A stretch of 64,000 bases of DNA from UBA5109 sp965662565 (GCA_965662565.1 CBFIHS010000002.1:27647-91646), one strand, 5' to 3'. Positions 1 through 9,121 are shown, numbered from the stretch's first letter. Program-made: numbers and translations. Notes: generated by a model not told the origin, from the sequence alone.

Positions 1-1268
1 TGGGTAGCGATGAAGCGGTTGAAGTTATAGAGATCCTTGTCTCAGTCGGTGATGAAATTAATGCTGATGATGGACTTGTTACACTTGAAACTGATAAGGC
101 AGCCATGGATGTTCCCGCTCCTTTTGCTGGGAAGGTCAGTGCGATCAAAGTTAAGGTGGGCGATAAAGTTACAACTGGAACTATTATTATGGAGGCTGAA
201 ACAAGCGCAGTAGCTCCGGTCAGTCCAGCAAAATCAGCACCAGCTGAAGAAGTTAAGTCTACAACTTCAGCCAGCAACGAAAGTCAAAAGCAATCTTCAC
301 CATCAACAGTTCAAGCCCCTTCCCCAACTCAAGCACAGATACAAAGCAGTGTTGCCAACGATAATGTTTATGCTGGCCCAGCTGTTAGGAAGCTGGCAAG
401 AGAGCTTGGGGTAGACCTTGGTTTAGTAGCTGGCTCAGGCACCAAAAATCGAATTTTAAAAGAAGATGTTCATGCCTATGTAAAAACAAGTATTCAAAAT
501 AGTAGCGCAGCATCTGCAAGTTCAGGAAGCTTTGCCTTACCAACGGCTAAAGATATCGATTTCAGTCAGTTCGGTGAAATTGAAGAAGTTGATATGAGTA
601 AGTTACACCAAGTAACTGCTAGAAATATGGCCCAGAACTGGTTGACAGTGCCTCATGTTACTCAATTTGAAGAAGCCGATGTTACCGAGCTAGAAGATTT
701 TCGTGTAGCCCAAAAATCACTTTCTGAAAAGAAAGGCATTAAGCTCTCACCACTTCCTTTCATCGTTAAAGCTTGCGCACAAGCATTAGTTGAATTTCCA
801 CAGTTCAATGTGTCATTACACTCTTCTGGCTCCAAGCTCATTCAGAAAAAATATATTCACATTGGTGTCGCAGTAGCAACTCCAGCGGGCTTAATGGTGC
901 CAGTCGTTAAGAATGTAGACCAAAAGTCTGTTTGGCAGATTGCGCAGGAAATCGCAGAACTTAGTGAAATGGCGAAAGCTCGTAAACTCACCAAAGAGCT
1001 AATGGAAGGCGGCTGCTTTACCGTATCCAGTCTTGGCAATATTGGAGGCCTTGGATTTACTCCAATCGTTAATGCGCCTGAGGTTGCTATCCTGGGTGTT
1101 TCAAAAACCACGGTTAAACCAATGTGGATGAATAACGAGTTTATGCCGCGTAAGATGCTGCCTTTTTCATTGTCTTATGACCATAGAGCGGTGAATGGCG
1201 TTGATGGCGGAATGTTCTGCAGTTATCTGAACCGCGTGCTCACGGATATCCGCTTACTGGTTCTATAG
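1..1268 (+). CDS. aceF: Pyruvate dehydrogenase E2 (dihydrolipoyl acetyltransferase), 5' partial
   Basis: The open frame runs in from the window edge (first full codon at position 3). It starts inside a lipoyl domain whose lysine lies in LETDKAAMDVP (Lys codon at 96-98). An Ala/Ser/Pro/Gln-rich linker follows, then a peripheral-subunit-binding domain (GPAVRKLARELGVDL), a second linker and the 2-oxoacid acyltransferase core. The core ends in SYDHRAVNGVDG, where His is the catalytic base. In most E2 proteins the HxxxDG motif has Asp; here it is Asn, as in the Azotobacter/Pseudomonas-type E2p. The enzyme passes acetyl groups from E1 to CoA in the cytoplasmic PDH complex. aceE would be expected upstream, outside the window. 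The N-terminus, including any further lipoyl domains, is missing. Assignment to PDH rather than another 2-oxoacid dehydrogenase rests on the linker style and the Asn variant and is likely, not certain. Confidence 0.9.
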   Translation, partial: GSDEAVEVIEILVSVGDEINADDGLVTLETDKAAMDVPAPFAGKVSAIKVKVGDKVTTGTIIMEAETSAVAPVSPAKSAPAEEVKSTTSASNESQKQSSPSTVQAPSPTQAQIQSSVANDNVYAGPAVRKLARELGVDLGLVAGSGTKNRILKEDVHAYVKTSIQNSSAASASSGSFALPTAKDIDFSQFGEIEEVDMSKLHQVTARNMAQNWLTVPHVTQFEEADVTELEDFRVAQKSLSEKKGIKLSPLPFIVKACAQALVEFPQFNVSLHSSGSKLIQKKYIHIGVAVATPAGLMVPVVKNVDQKSVWQIAQEIAELSEMAKARKLTKELMEGGCFTVSSLGNIGGLGFTPIVNAPEVAILGVSKTTVKPMWMNNEFMPRKMLPFSLSYDHRAVNGVDGGMFCSYLNRVLTDIRLLVL

Positions 1269-1346
1269 ATTGAATCTATACCAAGGCGCAGGAAGCTCTT
1301 AAGCGACTATTATTAAACTATAAAAATTAAAGAGGGAAATAATAAT

Positions 1347-1829
1347 ATGCCTACTTTTGATGTTGTCTCCGAAGTCGATATGCACGAAATGAGCAATGCA
1401 GTTGATCAAGCTCAACGAGAGATGACTAATCGATTTGATTTTAAGGGTGTTGATTCCTCTTATGAATTGACTGAAGCGGAAATCATAGTAAGTGCTGAAG
1501 TTGATTTCCAAACACAACAGATGCTTGAAATTCTGCGAAATAAAATGGCGAGTCGTAAGCTTGATTTAGCGGCATTAAAGCTAGGAGAGGTGGAGGTTTC
1601 AGGTCAGCGTGCAATCTTAAAAGCCACAATTCAACAAGGTATAGAGTCAGAGATTGCCCGCAAAATTGTAAAAAAAATTAAAGATTTAAAAATGAAAGTC
1701 CAAGTGGCTATTCAAGGCGAAAAGCTGCGAGTAACTGGGAAAAAACGCGATGACTTGCAAGCAGTAATGGCAGTGTTAAGAGAGGAAAACTGGGGTTTGC
1801 CATTACAGTTTGAGAACTTTCGAGATTAA
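1347..1829 (+). CDS. yajQ: YajQ family nucleotide-binding protein
   Basis: The 160-residue protein begins MPTFDVVSEVDMHEMSNAVDQ, the typical start of the YajQ (UPF0234) family, and keeps the family's full length, including the NRFDFKG segment and the C-terminal region around KKRDDLQAVMAVLRE. YajQ proteins are small cytoplasmic proteins of two ferredoxin-like domains; some members bind cyclic di-GMP and act as transcription co-regulators. An RBS-like AAAGAGGGAAA lies upstream of the ATG. The gene stands alone between aceF and fxsA. Family membership is secure; ligand binding here is inferred from homologues only. Confidence 0.92.
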   Translation: MPTFDVVSEVDMHEMSNAVDQAQREMTNRFDFKGVDSSYELTEAEIIVSAEVDFQTQQMLEILRNKMASRKLDLAALKLGEVEVSGQRAILKATIQQGIESEIARKIVKKIKDLKMKVQVAIQGEKLRVTGKKRDDLQAVMAVLREENWGLPLQFENFRD

Positions 1830-1836
1830 GATCTAA

Positions 1837-1863
1837 AGCTCTATAGAGCTCAGAATATTCTGA
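1837..1863. repeat. Two abutting 14-bp perfect palindromes
   Basis: Eight bases after the yajQ stop codon, AGCTCTATAGAGCT (1837-1850) and TCAGAATATTCTGA (1850-1863) follow each other and share one base. Both are perfect palindromes without a spacer and no T-run follows, so they do not look like an intrinsic terminator. They could be a pair of operators upstream of fxsA or sites of DNA cruciform formation. Function unknown. Confidence 0.6.
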
Positions 1864-1962
1864 CCGTAGTTTTACGTGTCTTCTTTATATTTAGAAAACA
1901 GTCCCCATATTAATAGTGATTAGTCACTTATCGATGGAATTTATTTTGAATAAGGAGCTGTT

Positions 1963-2445
1963 TTGCGCTTTTTACCATTAGCTTTCATTATTATCCCCTT
2001 GGCTGAAATGTTGCTTTTATTTGAAGTGGCTGATTGGATTGGAGGGCTTAGCACCCTAGCCTTGGTGGTTCTAACAGCAATTATTGGTATTCAAATCCTT
2101 AAGCAGCAGGGGCTTTTTACCTTTACCAGAGCTAATCAGCGTATGGAGAGTGAAGAGTTACCGGCTCAAGAAATAGTTGAAGGTTTGTTTCTGGCTGTCG
2201 GCGGGGCTTTTTTACTTACACCAGGTTTTATCACCGATACATTGGGTTTTCTTTTTTTAATTGGCCCTAGCAGACGGTTTTTGGTGAGATCCTTAATTAA
2301 GTCGGGAAAAATTACTATGGGCCAGGCGGGCTCCAAGCAAGGTTTTTTCTATTCAAACTTCGATTCTAGAGCCGGTTCAGAGGATGTTTTTGAAGCTGAA
2401 TTTGAACGTGAAACTCCCGAGAAGGACAGACTCGATCAGGATTAA
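1963..2445 (+). CDS. fxsA: FxsA family membrane protein
   Basis: A 160-residue protein with several hydrophobic segments in its first ~115 residues (LPLAFIIIPLAEMLLLFEV, STLALVVLTAIIGIQIL, LTPGFITDTLGFLFLIGP) and a charged cytoplasmic tail. The PGFITDTLG segment and the order of segments match FxsA, an inner-membrane protein named for suppressing F exclusion of phage T7. The start is TTG at 1963, supported by AAGGAG ending eight bases upstream; no better ATG is available. As in many gammaproteobacteria it lies directly before groES-groEL, but its own upstream region (1830-1962) and the heat-shock promoter downstream suggest separate transcription. Confidence 0.88.
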   Translation: MRFLPLAFIIIPLAEMLLLFEVADWIGGLSTLALVVLTAIIGIQILKQQGLFTFTRANQRMESEELPAQEIVEGLFLAVGGAFLLTPGFITDTLGFLFLIGPSRRFLVRSLIKSGKITMGQAGSKQGFFYSNFDSRAGSEDVFEAEFERETPEKDRLDQD

Positions 2446-2475
2446 TAAAAATAATAAAAAAAATCACTTTTCACC

Positions 2476-2503
2476 ATTGAAATAACTTTATCTATCCCCA
2501 TCT
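2476..2503 (+). promoter_or_regulatory. Sigma-32 heat-shock promoter of groESL
   Basis: ATTGAA (2476-2481) and CCCCATCT (2496-2503) are separated by 14 bp and match the sigma-32 consensus CTTGAA / CCCCATNT closely. Transcription would start near 2511, leaving a leader of about 135 nt before groES. No CIRCE inverted repeat (TTAGCACTC/GAGTGCTAA) is visible, so control by RpoH rather than HrcA is inferred. Confidence 0.8.
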
Positions 2504-2644
2504 TGTGAATTCAAATTGCTTTAGAAGAAGTTGATTTCCCAAGTAAAGTGATTTGTTTGAATCACAGCCAGTTGGCACAAAGAATCAACTGCTATTACTT
2601 AAACGAATTTATTAAAACCAATATAGTTTCGGAGACTACAAACT

Positions 2645-2935
2645 ATGAATATTCGCCCTTTACAAGACCGAGTCGTTGTACGACGTCAGGAAGAAGAAAC
2701 GACTAGTGCTGGTGGCATTGTGCTTCCAGGTTCTGCTACTGAAAAACCTTCACAAGGTGAAGTGGTTGCTGTTGGCCCTGGCCGTTTAGGTGATAACGGC
2801 AAGCTAACACCAGTAGATCTGAAAGTAGGTGATAAGGTTATTTTCGGCAAATATGCTAGCAACACTGTGAAGTTAGGTGATGAAGAATTGCTGATCATGA
2901 ATGAAAGCGAAATTTTTGGTGTTATAGAAGGCTAA
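2645..2935 (+). CDS. groES: Co-chaperonin GroES
   Basis: The 96-residue Hsp10 opens with MNIRPLQDRVVVRR and contains the mobile loop (EEETTSAGGIVLPGSATEKP) and the roof-forming middle part, ending LLIMNESEIFGVIEG. It forms the heptameric lid of the GroEL chamber in the cytoplasm. GGAG lies a short way before the ATG. groEL follows 71 nt downstream and both are driven by the sigma-32 promoter at 2476-2503. Length and sequence are normal for the family. Confidence 0.98.
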   Translation: MNIRPLQDRVVVRRQEEETTSAGGIVLPGSATEKPSQGEVVAVGPGRLGDNGKLTPVDLKVGDKVIFGKYASNTVKLGDEELLIMNESEIFGVIEG

Positions 2936-3006
2936 AGAAGGCTAAGAATTAATTCTTGGCAATCAAGCTAATCAATTTACTAATAGAATAAATAGGAACT
3001 AAGACA

Positions 3007-4656
3007 ATGGCTAAAGAAGTGTTATTTGGAGATAAAGCCCGTCAACGTATGCTAAAGGGCGTTAACTTACTGGCAGATGCGGTAAAAGTTACTCTAGGAC
3101 CCAAAGGTCGAAACGTAGTATTGGATAAATCTTTTGGTGCGCCAACCGTAACGAAAGATGGTGTGTCTGTAGCTAAAGAGATTGAGCTAAAAGATAAATT
3201 TGAGAACATGGGCGCACAGATGGTTAAAGAAGTTGCTTCACAGACTTCTGACCTTGCTGGTGATGGAACAACTACAGCAACTGTTTTGGCTCAAGCCATT
3301 CTTAATGAAGGTTTGAAATCTGTTGCCGCTGGCATGAATCCGATGGATCTGAAACGTGGAATTGATAAAGGTGTTGCTGCAGTTGTTGAGGCGCTTGGTG
3401 GTATGTCCCAACCATGTACTGAGACTAAAGCGATTGCTCAAGTCGGTAGCATTTCTGCAAACTCTGACACCACTGTTGGTGACATTATTGCTGAAGCCAT
3501 GGAGAAAGTTGGTAAAGAAGGCGTTATCACTGTTGAAGACGGTTCTGGTTTGGAAAATGAACTAGACGTAGTTGAAGGTATGCAGTTTGATCGCGGTTAC
3601 CTATCTCCATATTTTGTAAACAACCAAGACAACATGAGCGTTGAATTGGAAGATCCTCTTATTCTTCTTGTAGAGAAGAAAATTTCTAATATCCGTGAAA
3701 TGCTGCCTTTATTAGAAGGTGTTGCTAAAGCAGGACGTCCTTTATTTGTTATCGCAGAAGACGTAGAAGGCGAAGCCTTAGCGACTTTGGTTGTGAACAA
3801 CATGCGCGGTATCGTAAAAGTTGCTGCGGTTAAAGCGCCAGGTTTTGGCGATCGTCGTAAAGCCATGTTGGCTGATATTGCTACTCTTACTGGCGGTACA
3901 GTGATTGCTGAAGAAGTTGGTCTAAATCTAGAAGGTGCTACAGTTGATGATTTGGGTTCAGCGAAGCGTGTCATTCTAACTAAAGATAACTCAACCATTA
4001 TTGATGGTTCAGGTCAGGCGGATGCTATCCAGGCACGTGTTACTCAAATCCGTGCTCAGATCGAAGAAACTTCATCTGATTACGATCGTGAAAAATTACA
4101 AGAGCGTGTCGCCAAACTTGCCGGCGGTGTTGCGGTAATTAAAGTTGGTGCTGGTACTGAAATTGAAATGAAAGAGAAAAAAGCTCGCGTTGAAGATGCT
4201 TTGCATGCAACTCGTGCTGCGGTTGAAGAAGGGGTTGTGCCTGGTGGTGGTGTTGCTTTGGTACGTGCTCTTCAGCAAATTGAAGGCCTAAGAGGTGATA
4301 ACGAAGATCAAAATGTTGGTCTTAATATTCTGCAACGTGCTTTAACTATGCCTTTACGTCAGATTGCCAATAATGCGGGTGATGATGGCTCTGTGGTATT
4401 GGATAAAGTTCGCTCAGCTAAAGGCAATGATGGCTACAATGCTGCGTCGGGCGTCTATGGTGATATGTTGGAGATGGGTATTCTTGATCCTACTAAAGTT
4501 ACTCGATCTGCACTACAGGCGGCTGGTTCGGTTGCGGGCTTAATGCTTACTACCGAAGCCATGGTAGCTGAAGCGCCAGATGAAGGTGGTGCTGCACCTG
4601 CAATGCCTGATATGGGCGGCATGGGCGGTATGGGTGGAATGGGCGGCATGATGTAA
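3007..4656 (+). CDS. groEL: Chaperonin GroEL
   Basis: Full-length Hsp60 of 549 residues. It has the ATP-binding LGPKGRNVVLDKSFGAP segment near the N-terminus, the DGTTTATVLA motif, the apical domain in the middle, the AAVEEGVVPGGG signature near residue 400, and the Gly-Met-rich tail made of four GGM units ending in MM. GroEL forms the double-ring ATP-driven folding chamber with GroES. It is the second gene of the heat-shock operon, and a strong intrinsic terminator follows at 4698-4730. Several open frames on the opposite strand here are shadows. Confidence 0.99.
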   Translation: MAKEVLFGDKARQRMLKGVNLLADAVKVTLGPKGRNVVLDKSFGAPTVTKDGVSVAKEIELKDKFENMGAQMVKEVASQTSDLAGDGTTTATVLAQAILNEGLKSVAAGMNPMDLKRGIDKGVAAVVEALGGMSQPCTETKAIAQVGSISANSDTTVGDIIAEAMEKVGKEGVITVEDGSGLENELDVVEGMQFDRGYLSPYFVNNQDNMSVELEDPLILLVEKKISNIREMLPLLEGVAKAGRPLFVIAEDVEGEALATLVVNNMRGIVKVAAVKAPGFGDRRKAMLADIATLTGGTVIAEEVGLNLEGATVDDLGSAKRVILTKDNSTIIDGSGQADAIQARVTQIRAQIEETSSDYDREKLQERVAKLAGGVAVIKVGAGTEIEMKEKKARVEDALHATRAAVEEGVVPGGGVALVRALQQIEGLRGDNEDQNVGLNILQRALTMPLRQIANNAGDDGSVVLDKVRSAKGNDGYNAASGVYGDMLEMGILDPTKVTRSALQAAGSVAGLMLTTEAMVAEAPDEGGAAPAMPDMGGMGGMGGMGGMM

Positions 4657-4697
4657 GCATCATGTAACGATTGCATTCGTATTCGCTGCGTTTTAAT

Positions 4698-4730
4698 AAG
4701 CCTGCATGTCTCTGACGTGCAGGCTTTTTT
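4698..4730 (+). terminator. Intrinsic terminator of groESL
   Basis: AAGCCTGCATGTC (4698-4710) pairs with GACGTGCAGGCTT (4714-4726) through 13 bp including one G-U pair, with a three-base loop, followed by a run of T. Confidence 0.92.
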
Positions 4731-4921
4731 ATTGGGCTCTCCTTTCTCACTGTTTCATTATTTTTTAGTCCGATAGATTCTTTTTCTTGAGGGTTTGCAA
4801 AGCTCTAGAAAAAAAGCGGCATAATTGTCTTGTGAAAGTCTTTTTTTGATATAGTCAGCGGCTTGTACCATCTGATTTAGCTTTTAGACTTTAGAAATAG
4901 CCTGTAGGAGCAAGACTTCAC

Positions 4922-7474
4922 ATGAATTTATTTCCTACCAAGATGCTTTCCCTCCTACGAAGTTTCATAAGTGCTGTTATTACGATGTTGTTTATCAGTA
5001 CAACAGTTCAAGCACAGCCTTCAGCCTACTATCCTGCTGCTTTGAGTGGCGGAAATTACATGCATAACTTTTATTTTCCGCCTTCTCCGAGTTCAACCCC
5101 ATGGGCGCCAGACTGGTCACCGGATGGCGAGTGGCTAGCAGTGGCCATGCAGGGCAGTATCTGGAAAGTCGATCCGAATAGCGGAAATGCTTATGAATTA
5201 AGCTATAACGAGGCTTATCACTCATCGCCGGACTGGTCACCTGATGGTCGTTGGATAATTTACACCGCTGATTATGACCATCAGCGTATTCAATTAGAAA
5301 TACTGGATACACAAACCGGTGAGTCTAAAAAATTAACCGATGATGAGGCCGTTTATACTGATCCGGTATTTTCACCAGACGGTTCCAAAGTGGCATACGT
5401 ATCAACCAATCCGAATGGTTATTTCAACGTTTACATTCGAGAGATTGAAAATGGCGATTGGATTGGTGAGCCTATCGCGGTTACTCGAGATAATAACTAT
5501 GGTTCTAACCGACTCTATTTTGGAGCTTGGGATATGTATATTACGCCAGCCTGGTTGCCTTCTGGTGAAGAGCTTTTATTGGTTTCTAATCGAGATGTCC
5601 CCTTAGGTTCCGGTAACGTTTTAAGAGTGCCGGCTATTGAAGACGGAATTTTACAAGCAACTACTGTTTTGTCTGAACAAACTTTATATCGAACCCGTCC
5701 CGATGTATCGATTGATGGTCGACGTTTTGTTTACACCTCTACTAGTGGTTCTGCGGACCAATTTAATAATCTTTATGTGCAACCCACGGTTGGCGGTGAG
5801 CCTTATAAAATGACTTTCTTCGAACATGATGCCTTTCATCCGAGGTGGTCTCCGGATGGAGAACAGATTGCATTTATTTCGAATGAGCCTGGTCTTTCAC
5901 AACTTATGCTTTTGGAGACTTATGGTGGCAAGCTAAGGGAAATAGCTATCAAAGTGCAGCACTACAAGCGTCCTACAGGGGTCGTTTTAGTCAGGGTAAG
6001 GGATGCTCAAGATTCTGCAATAACCCATAACCGAGTTCATTTAAGAGCTGCCGATGGGAAGTTTTATGCGCCGACAAATGCCTACGCTAGGGCAGGGTTG
6101 ACTGGTGATCAGGTTTTTCATAATGCAGGTGAATTTCAGGTCACTCTTCCTGCAGGTGAAACTAGTTTTACTTTCGTTAAAGGCTTTGAGTATTTTCCTC
6201 AATCAATAGTTGTCGAGGTCGAAGAGGCAGAAGTCACACACTTGACTATTGCTCTGGAAAAAATGGCAGATATGGAAGCGAAGGGTTGGTATAACGCATC
6301 GACTCATGTGCATGCCAATTATGCTGGAAATTTACATAACACCTTAGAAAATTTGATGATGATGTCTCGTTCTGAAGATCAGGACTTGGTTCTGGAACAA
6401 GTCGCTAATAAAGATAATCGAATTTTAGATTATCAGTTTTTTGAGCAAGGTGGAGGTCCACATTCAGTTTCTGAAGCTGATCAGATTGTTGTGGTGGGGC
6501 AGGAATATAGGCCTCCATTCTATGGGCACGTATTTATGTTTGGAATGGAAGAGCATTTAATTTCGCCATTTGTAACCGGCTATGTAGGTACTGCTATTGA
6601 AAGCCTCTACCCGAGTAATACTGATATGTTTCTTAAGGCAAAAGCACAAGGTGCGATCACTGGTTACGTGCATCCTTATATAGGAGAGGCTGATCCCTTG
6701 GAAGGGCGGCTAGGCGGAGCGAAAGGCTTTATTGTTGATGCGGCGCTGGGCACGACGGATGCACTGGAGTGGTCGGACTCAGGCACTGGAGGCTTTTATC
6801 CACTGTATGCGGTTTGGAACAATGGTCTGCATGTCACCGCAAGCGGTGGAGAAGATTCTATTTCTTCATTGCATCGAAGTAAGCTTATTGGCTCATTTCG
6901 TACTTATGTCTATACCGGTAATGAAGGTCTGGATATGCATTCTTGGTTTGATGCTTTGCTACGAGGGCGCGCCTTTGTAAGCTCAGGGCCGCTTTTGGAA
7001 ATGAGAATCGGAACATCTATGCCGGGAGATACTATTGACTTACCGGTCGGCGGAGGCAAGGTAAGTATTACTGGTCAATTACGATCAATAACTGATCTCA
7101 GTGAGGTGGCACTGGTTTGCAATGGTAAGCTAGTAGAAATATTCCCTTTGAGGAGAAATCGCAATAGTCTGGATATTAGTTATGAACTGAATGTTGAACG
7201 CAGTGGTTGGTGTCATTTGCGGACAGAAGGAGATGCGTCTGAGCGTTTCCCGATGGATGTAAGATATGTACAAGCCTTTACTAATCCCATCTGGTTTCAG
7301 GTTGGTGATGAGGCAATACGTAACCCGGAATCAACGGAGTATGCCTTAGCTTGGATTGATAAATTACAGGAGTTGGCAGAAGCTTGGCCAGGATGGCGTT
7401 CAGAATCAGAAAAAGCCCATGTGTTTGGTCAATTTGAAGAGGCTAGAGAGGTTTACCGCAGTAAACTCGATTAA
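4922..7474 (+). CDS. Secreted PD40 beta-propeller / CehA-McbA (PHP-like) metallohydrolase fusion
   Basis: An 850-residue protein with a signal peptide (hydrophobic stretch at residues ~10-30 ending TTVQAQP). Residues ~60-340 form a TolB-like propeller with repeated PD40 motifs: PDWSPDGEWLAVA, PDWSPDGRWIIYT, PVFSPDGSKVAYVS and PRWSPDGEQIAFIS. A beta-rich linker (~350-450) leads to a C-terminal hydrolase domain that begins GWYNASTHVHANY. Its HxH pair (~residue 462), a later TGYVHPY (~580) and ASGGED (~640) look like the metal ligands of the PHP-related CehA/McbA hydrolases. Known CehA/McbA members cleave carbamate or other esters and phosphoesters; the substrate here cannot be inferred. It probably acts in the periplasm or outside the cell. 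The gene stands alone between two terminators. Domain assignment is from motifs and is fairly confident; function is open. Confidence 0.82.
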   Translation: MNLFPTKMLSLLRSFISAVITMLFISTTVQAQPSAYYPAALSGGNYMHNFYFPPSPSSTPWAPDWSPDGEWLAVAMQGSIWKVDPNSGNAYELSYNEAYHSSPDWSPDGRWIIYTADYDHQRIQLEILDTQTGESKKLTDDEAVYTDPVFSPDGSKVAYVSTNPNGYFNVYIREIENGDWIGEPIAVTRDNNYGSNRLYFGAWDMYITPAWLPSGEELLLVSNRDVPLGSGNVLRVPAIEDGILQATTVLSEQTLYRTRPDVSIDGRRFVYTSTSGSADQFNNLYVQPTVGGEPYKMTFFEHDAFHPRWSPDGEQIAFISNEPGLSQLMLLETYGGKLREIAIKVQHYKRPTGVVLVRVRDAQDSAITHNRVHLRAADGKFYAPTNAYARAGLTGDQVFHNAGEFQVTLPAGETSFTFVKGFEYFPQSIVVEVEEAEVTHLTIALEKMADMEAKGWYNASTHVHANYAGNLHNTLENLMMMSRSEDQDLVLEQVANKDNRILDYQFFEQGGGPHSVSEADQIVVVGQEYRPPFYGHVFMFGMEEHLISPFVTGYVGTAIESLYPSNTDMFLKAKAQGAITGYVHPYIGEADPLEGRLGGAKGFIVDAALGTTDALEWSDSGTGGFYPLYAVWNNGLHVTASGGEDSISSLHRSKLIGSFRTYVYTGNEGLDMHSWFDALLRGRAFVSSGPLLEMRIGTSMPGDTIDLPVGGGKVSITGQLRSITDLSEVALVCNGKLVEIFPLRRNRNSLDISYELNVERSGWCHLRTEGDASERFPMDVRYVQAFTNPIWFQVGDEAIRNPESTEYALAWIDKLQELAEAWPGWRSESEKAHVFGQFEEAREVYRSKLD

Positions 7475-7520
7475 TCTAATGTTCAGTAACTCTATATGTT
7501 TCTGTATCTCTATATACAGA

Positions 7521-7545
7521 AACCTCGCATTGCGAGGCTTTTTTA
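7521..7545 (+). terminator. Intrinsic terminator after the propeller-hydrolase gene
   Basis: CCTCGC (7523-7528) pairs with GCGAGG (7532-7537) around ATT and is followed by CTTTTTT. A second hairpin just upstream (GTTTCTGTAT / ATACAGAAAC, 7498-7523) overlaps its 5' edge, so the two are mutually exclusive. Confidence 0.85.
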
Positions 7546-7677
7546 AAGCTTATTAGGCAACTCACTTAAGGTGAAGTGAACTGATATGGCTAGGATATTC
7601 ATTCATAGTCTCATTTAATTCTCATGCAGTTATTATTAGTTTTCTCTTTTGCAGGCAAACTACTTATAATAGCACTC

Positions 7678-8490
7678 ATGAGCACAGAAAGAGATTACGA
7701 TAATTTTTCTATTACTCCTGAAAGGGATGAGTTGGTTACCCATACCAAAAGAAAACGGGGTAACTCCAGGTCAACGACAAGTGCTAAAACCCCTGTTCCG
7801 CAGGGTTCCAGTGGTGAATCTTCAGGGGTTAAAAGCATTTTATTTATTTTAGTGTTGGGCTTGCTAGGAACTGCAGCTGGCGCTTATTATTTTTACGATC
7901 AAGGTTTGCAAACGCAAGCAGCGTTGGAACTTTCAAATAACCGTATCGCCCAACTGGAAAACCGATTAAACATGGTGGATGAAGCGACTGAACAGTCTTC
8001 GCTTAGTCTGCTAGAAAGAGTCGACTTTAACTTTTCTGAAATAGATAAACTTTGGGCGGCGAGAAATGCCTTACGTTCAACTCTAGGGGCCACTAATACC
8101 ACTATAGAAAATCAGGCCGAGAGTATTACTGAAATAGAAACGGCTATCGCAAATCAAGCAAGTATGAATAATCAACAAGCTGCTAGCCTGGACCAGAGTG
8201 AGCAAGCACTTGAAGCGGTGCGTACACAGCTCAATGCGCTTAATAACACTGTGAATGGTTTAAACAATCTCAACATTAGTCAGCAATTAGCTTCTATCAA
8301 TCGTGATCTGGAAACTATTAAAGCTTCGATACCGGCAGCAGATAATGGTTTGGCTGATCGCGTGAACATCAATGAGCAAGATATTGAGTCAATTAATCTG
8401 TATAGACTTAACCTCAATCAAACTATTAATTCTTTGCAGCAAAGCCTAAATGAGCTGGAAGAGCGTGTTGCCAGATCATCTGCTTTTTAA
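7678..8490 (+). CDS. Single-pass membrane protein with long coiled coil, unknown function
   Basis: I do not recognise this protein. From the ATG at 7678 it has 270 residues: a basic, Ser/Thr-rich cytoplasmic head (~1-50), one transmembrane helix (~53-72, SILFILVLGLLGTAAGAYYF) and a long periplasmic part rich in Leu, Gln, Asn and Glu with heptad-like spacing (for example ALELSNNRIAQLENRL), so mostly coiled coil. The frame stays open to an ATG at 7624, which would add 18 hydrophobic residues; I prefer 7678 because the extra part looks like an untranslated leader, although neither start has a good RBS. The architecture suggests an envelope scaffold or trimeric stalk. The DUF938 gene follows 19 nt downstream, so the two may be co-transcribed. 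Confidence 0.75.
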   Translation: MSTERDYDNFSITPERDELVTHTKRKRGNSRSTTSAKTPVPQGSSGESSGVKSILFILVLGLLGTAAGAYYFYDQGLQTQAALELSNNRIAQLENRLNMVDEATEQSSLSLLERVDFNFSEIDKLWAARNALRSTLGATNTTIENQAESITEIETAIANQASMNNQQAASLDQSEQALEAVRTQLNALNNTVNGLNNLNISQQLASINRDLETIKASIPAADNGLADRVNINEQDIESINLYRLNLNQTINSLQQSLNELEERVARSSAF

Positions 8491-8509
8491 GCTTGTTGAT
8501 CAGCTTTAA

Positions 8510-9109
8510 ATGGATACCAAACCATTCAGTCAGGCTTGCGAAAATAACAAAATGCCTATCCTTGAAGTAATTTCTTCTTATTTTAAAGCTGGTGATCAAG
8601 TCCTAGAAATAGGCAGTGGTACTGCTCAGCATGCCAGTTATTTTTGCCAGAAAATGCCTCAAGTATCTTGGATTCCCACTGAAATTCCTGAGAATTTTAA
8701 GATTCTCGAATTCTGTTTAGAAGATGAGGATCTTGATAATTTAGCCTCTCCTATGGTCTTAGATGTGCGTCAGGAAAGCTGGCCTGCTAATGAGCTAGAT
8801 GGTCTCTACAGTGCAAATACCTTACATATAATGCCAGAAGCATTTAACGCTGACTTTTTTCGCGGAGCGGGTGAAGTATTAAAAAGCGATGCCTTTCTTT
8901 GTGTTTATGGGCCATTTAAATATCTCGGTAAATTCACGAGTGAAAGTAATGCTGGTTTCGATGAATGGTTAAAGGAACGAGATCCGCTTAGCGGTATCCG
9001 AGATTTTGAAAAAATAAATCAGCTTGCAGCGGATAGAGGCTTTGCTCTAGTAGAAGATAGAATCATGCCGGCAAATAATCAGTGCCTAGTCTGGAGAAAA
9101 CTTTCTTGA
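8510..9109 (+). CDS. DUF938 family class I SAM-dependent methyltransferase
   Basis: The 199-residue protein starts KPFSQACENNKMPILEVI and carries the SAM-binding loop VLEIGSGTAQHASYF (residues ~32-46), then WIPTEIPE, and YSANTLHIMP around motif IV. This pattern (N-terminal ACENNK, HASYF after the glycine loop, CVYGPFKY) is diagnostic of the DUF938 family. The methyl acceptor is unknown. It is a soluble cytoplasmic protein of normal length. It sits between the coiled-coil membrane protein and a DUF3820 gene that starts 12 nt after its stop, so these probably form a short operon. Confidence 0.85.
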   Translation: MDTKPFSQACENNKMPILEVISSYFKAGDQVLEIGSGTAQHASYFCQKMPQVSWIPTEIPENFKILEFCLEDEDLDNLASPMVLDVRQESWPANELDGLYSANTLHIMPEAFNADFFRGAGEVLKSDAFLCVYGPFKYLGKFTSESNAGFDEWLKERDPLSGIRDFEKINQLAADRGFALVEDRIMPANNQCLVWRKLS

Positions 9110-9121
9110 GAGATTATTTGA

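Noticed and set aside
2446..2644. CIRCE/HrcA site upstream of groES
   Set aside because: No TTAGCACTC inverted repeat is present; a sigma-32 promoter explains the control.
3597..3998. 133-codon frame opposite groEL
   Set aside because: It is a shadow of the highly biased groEL codons, with no RBS and no recognisable protein features.
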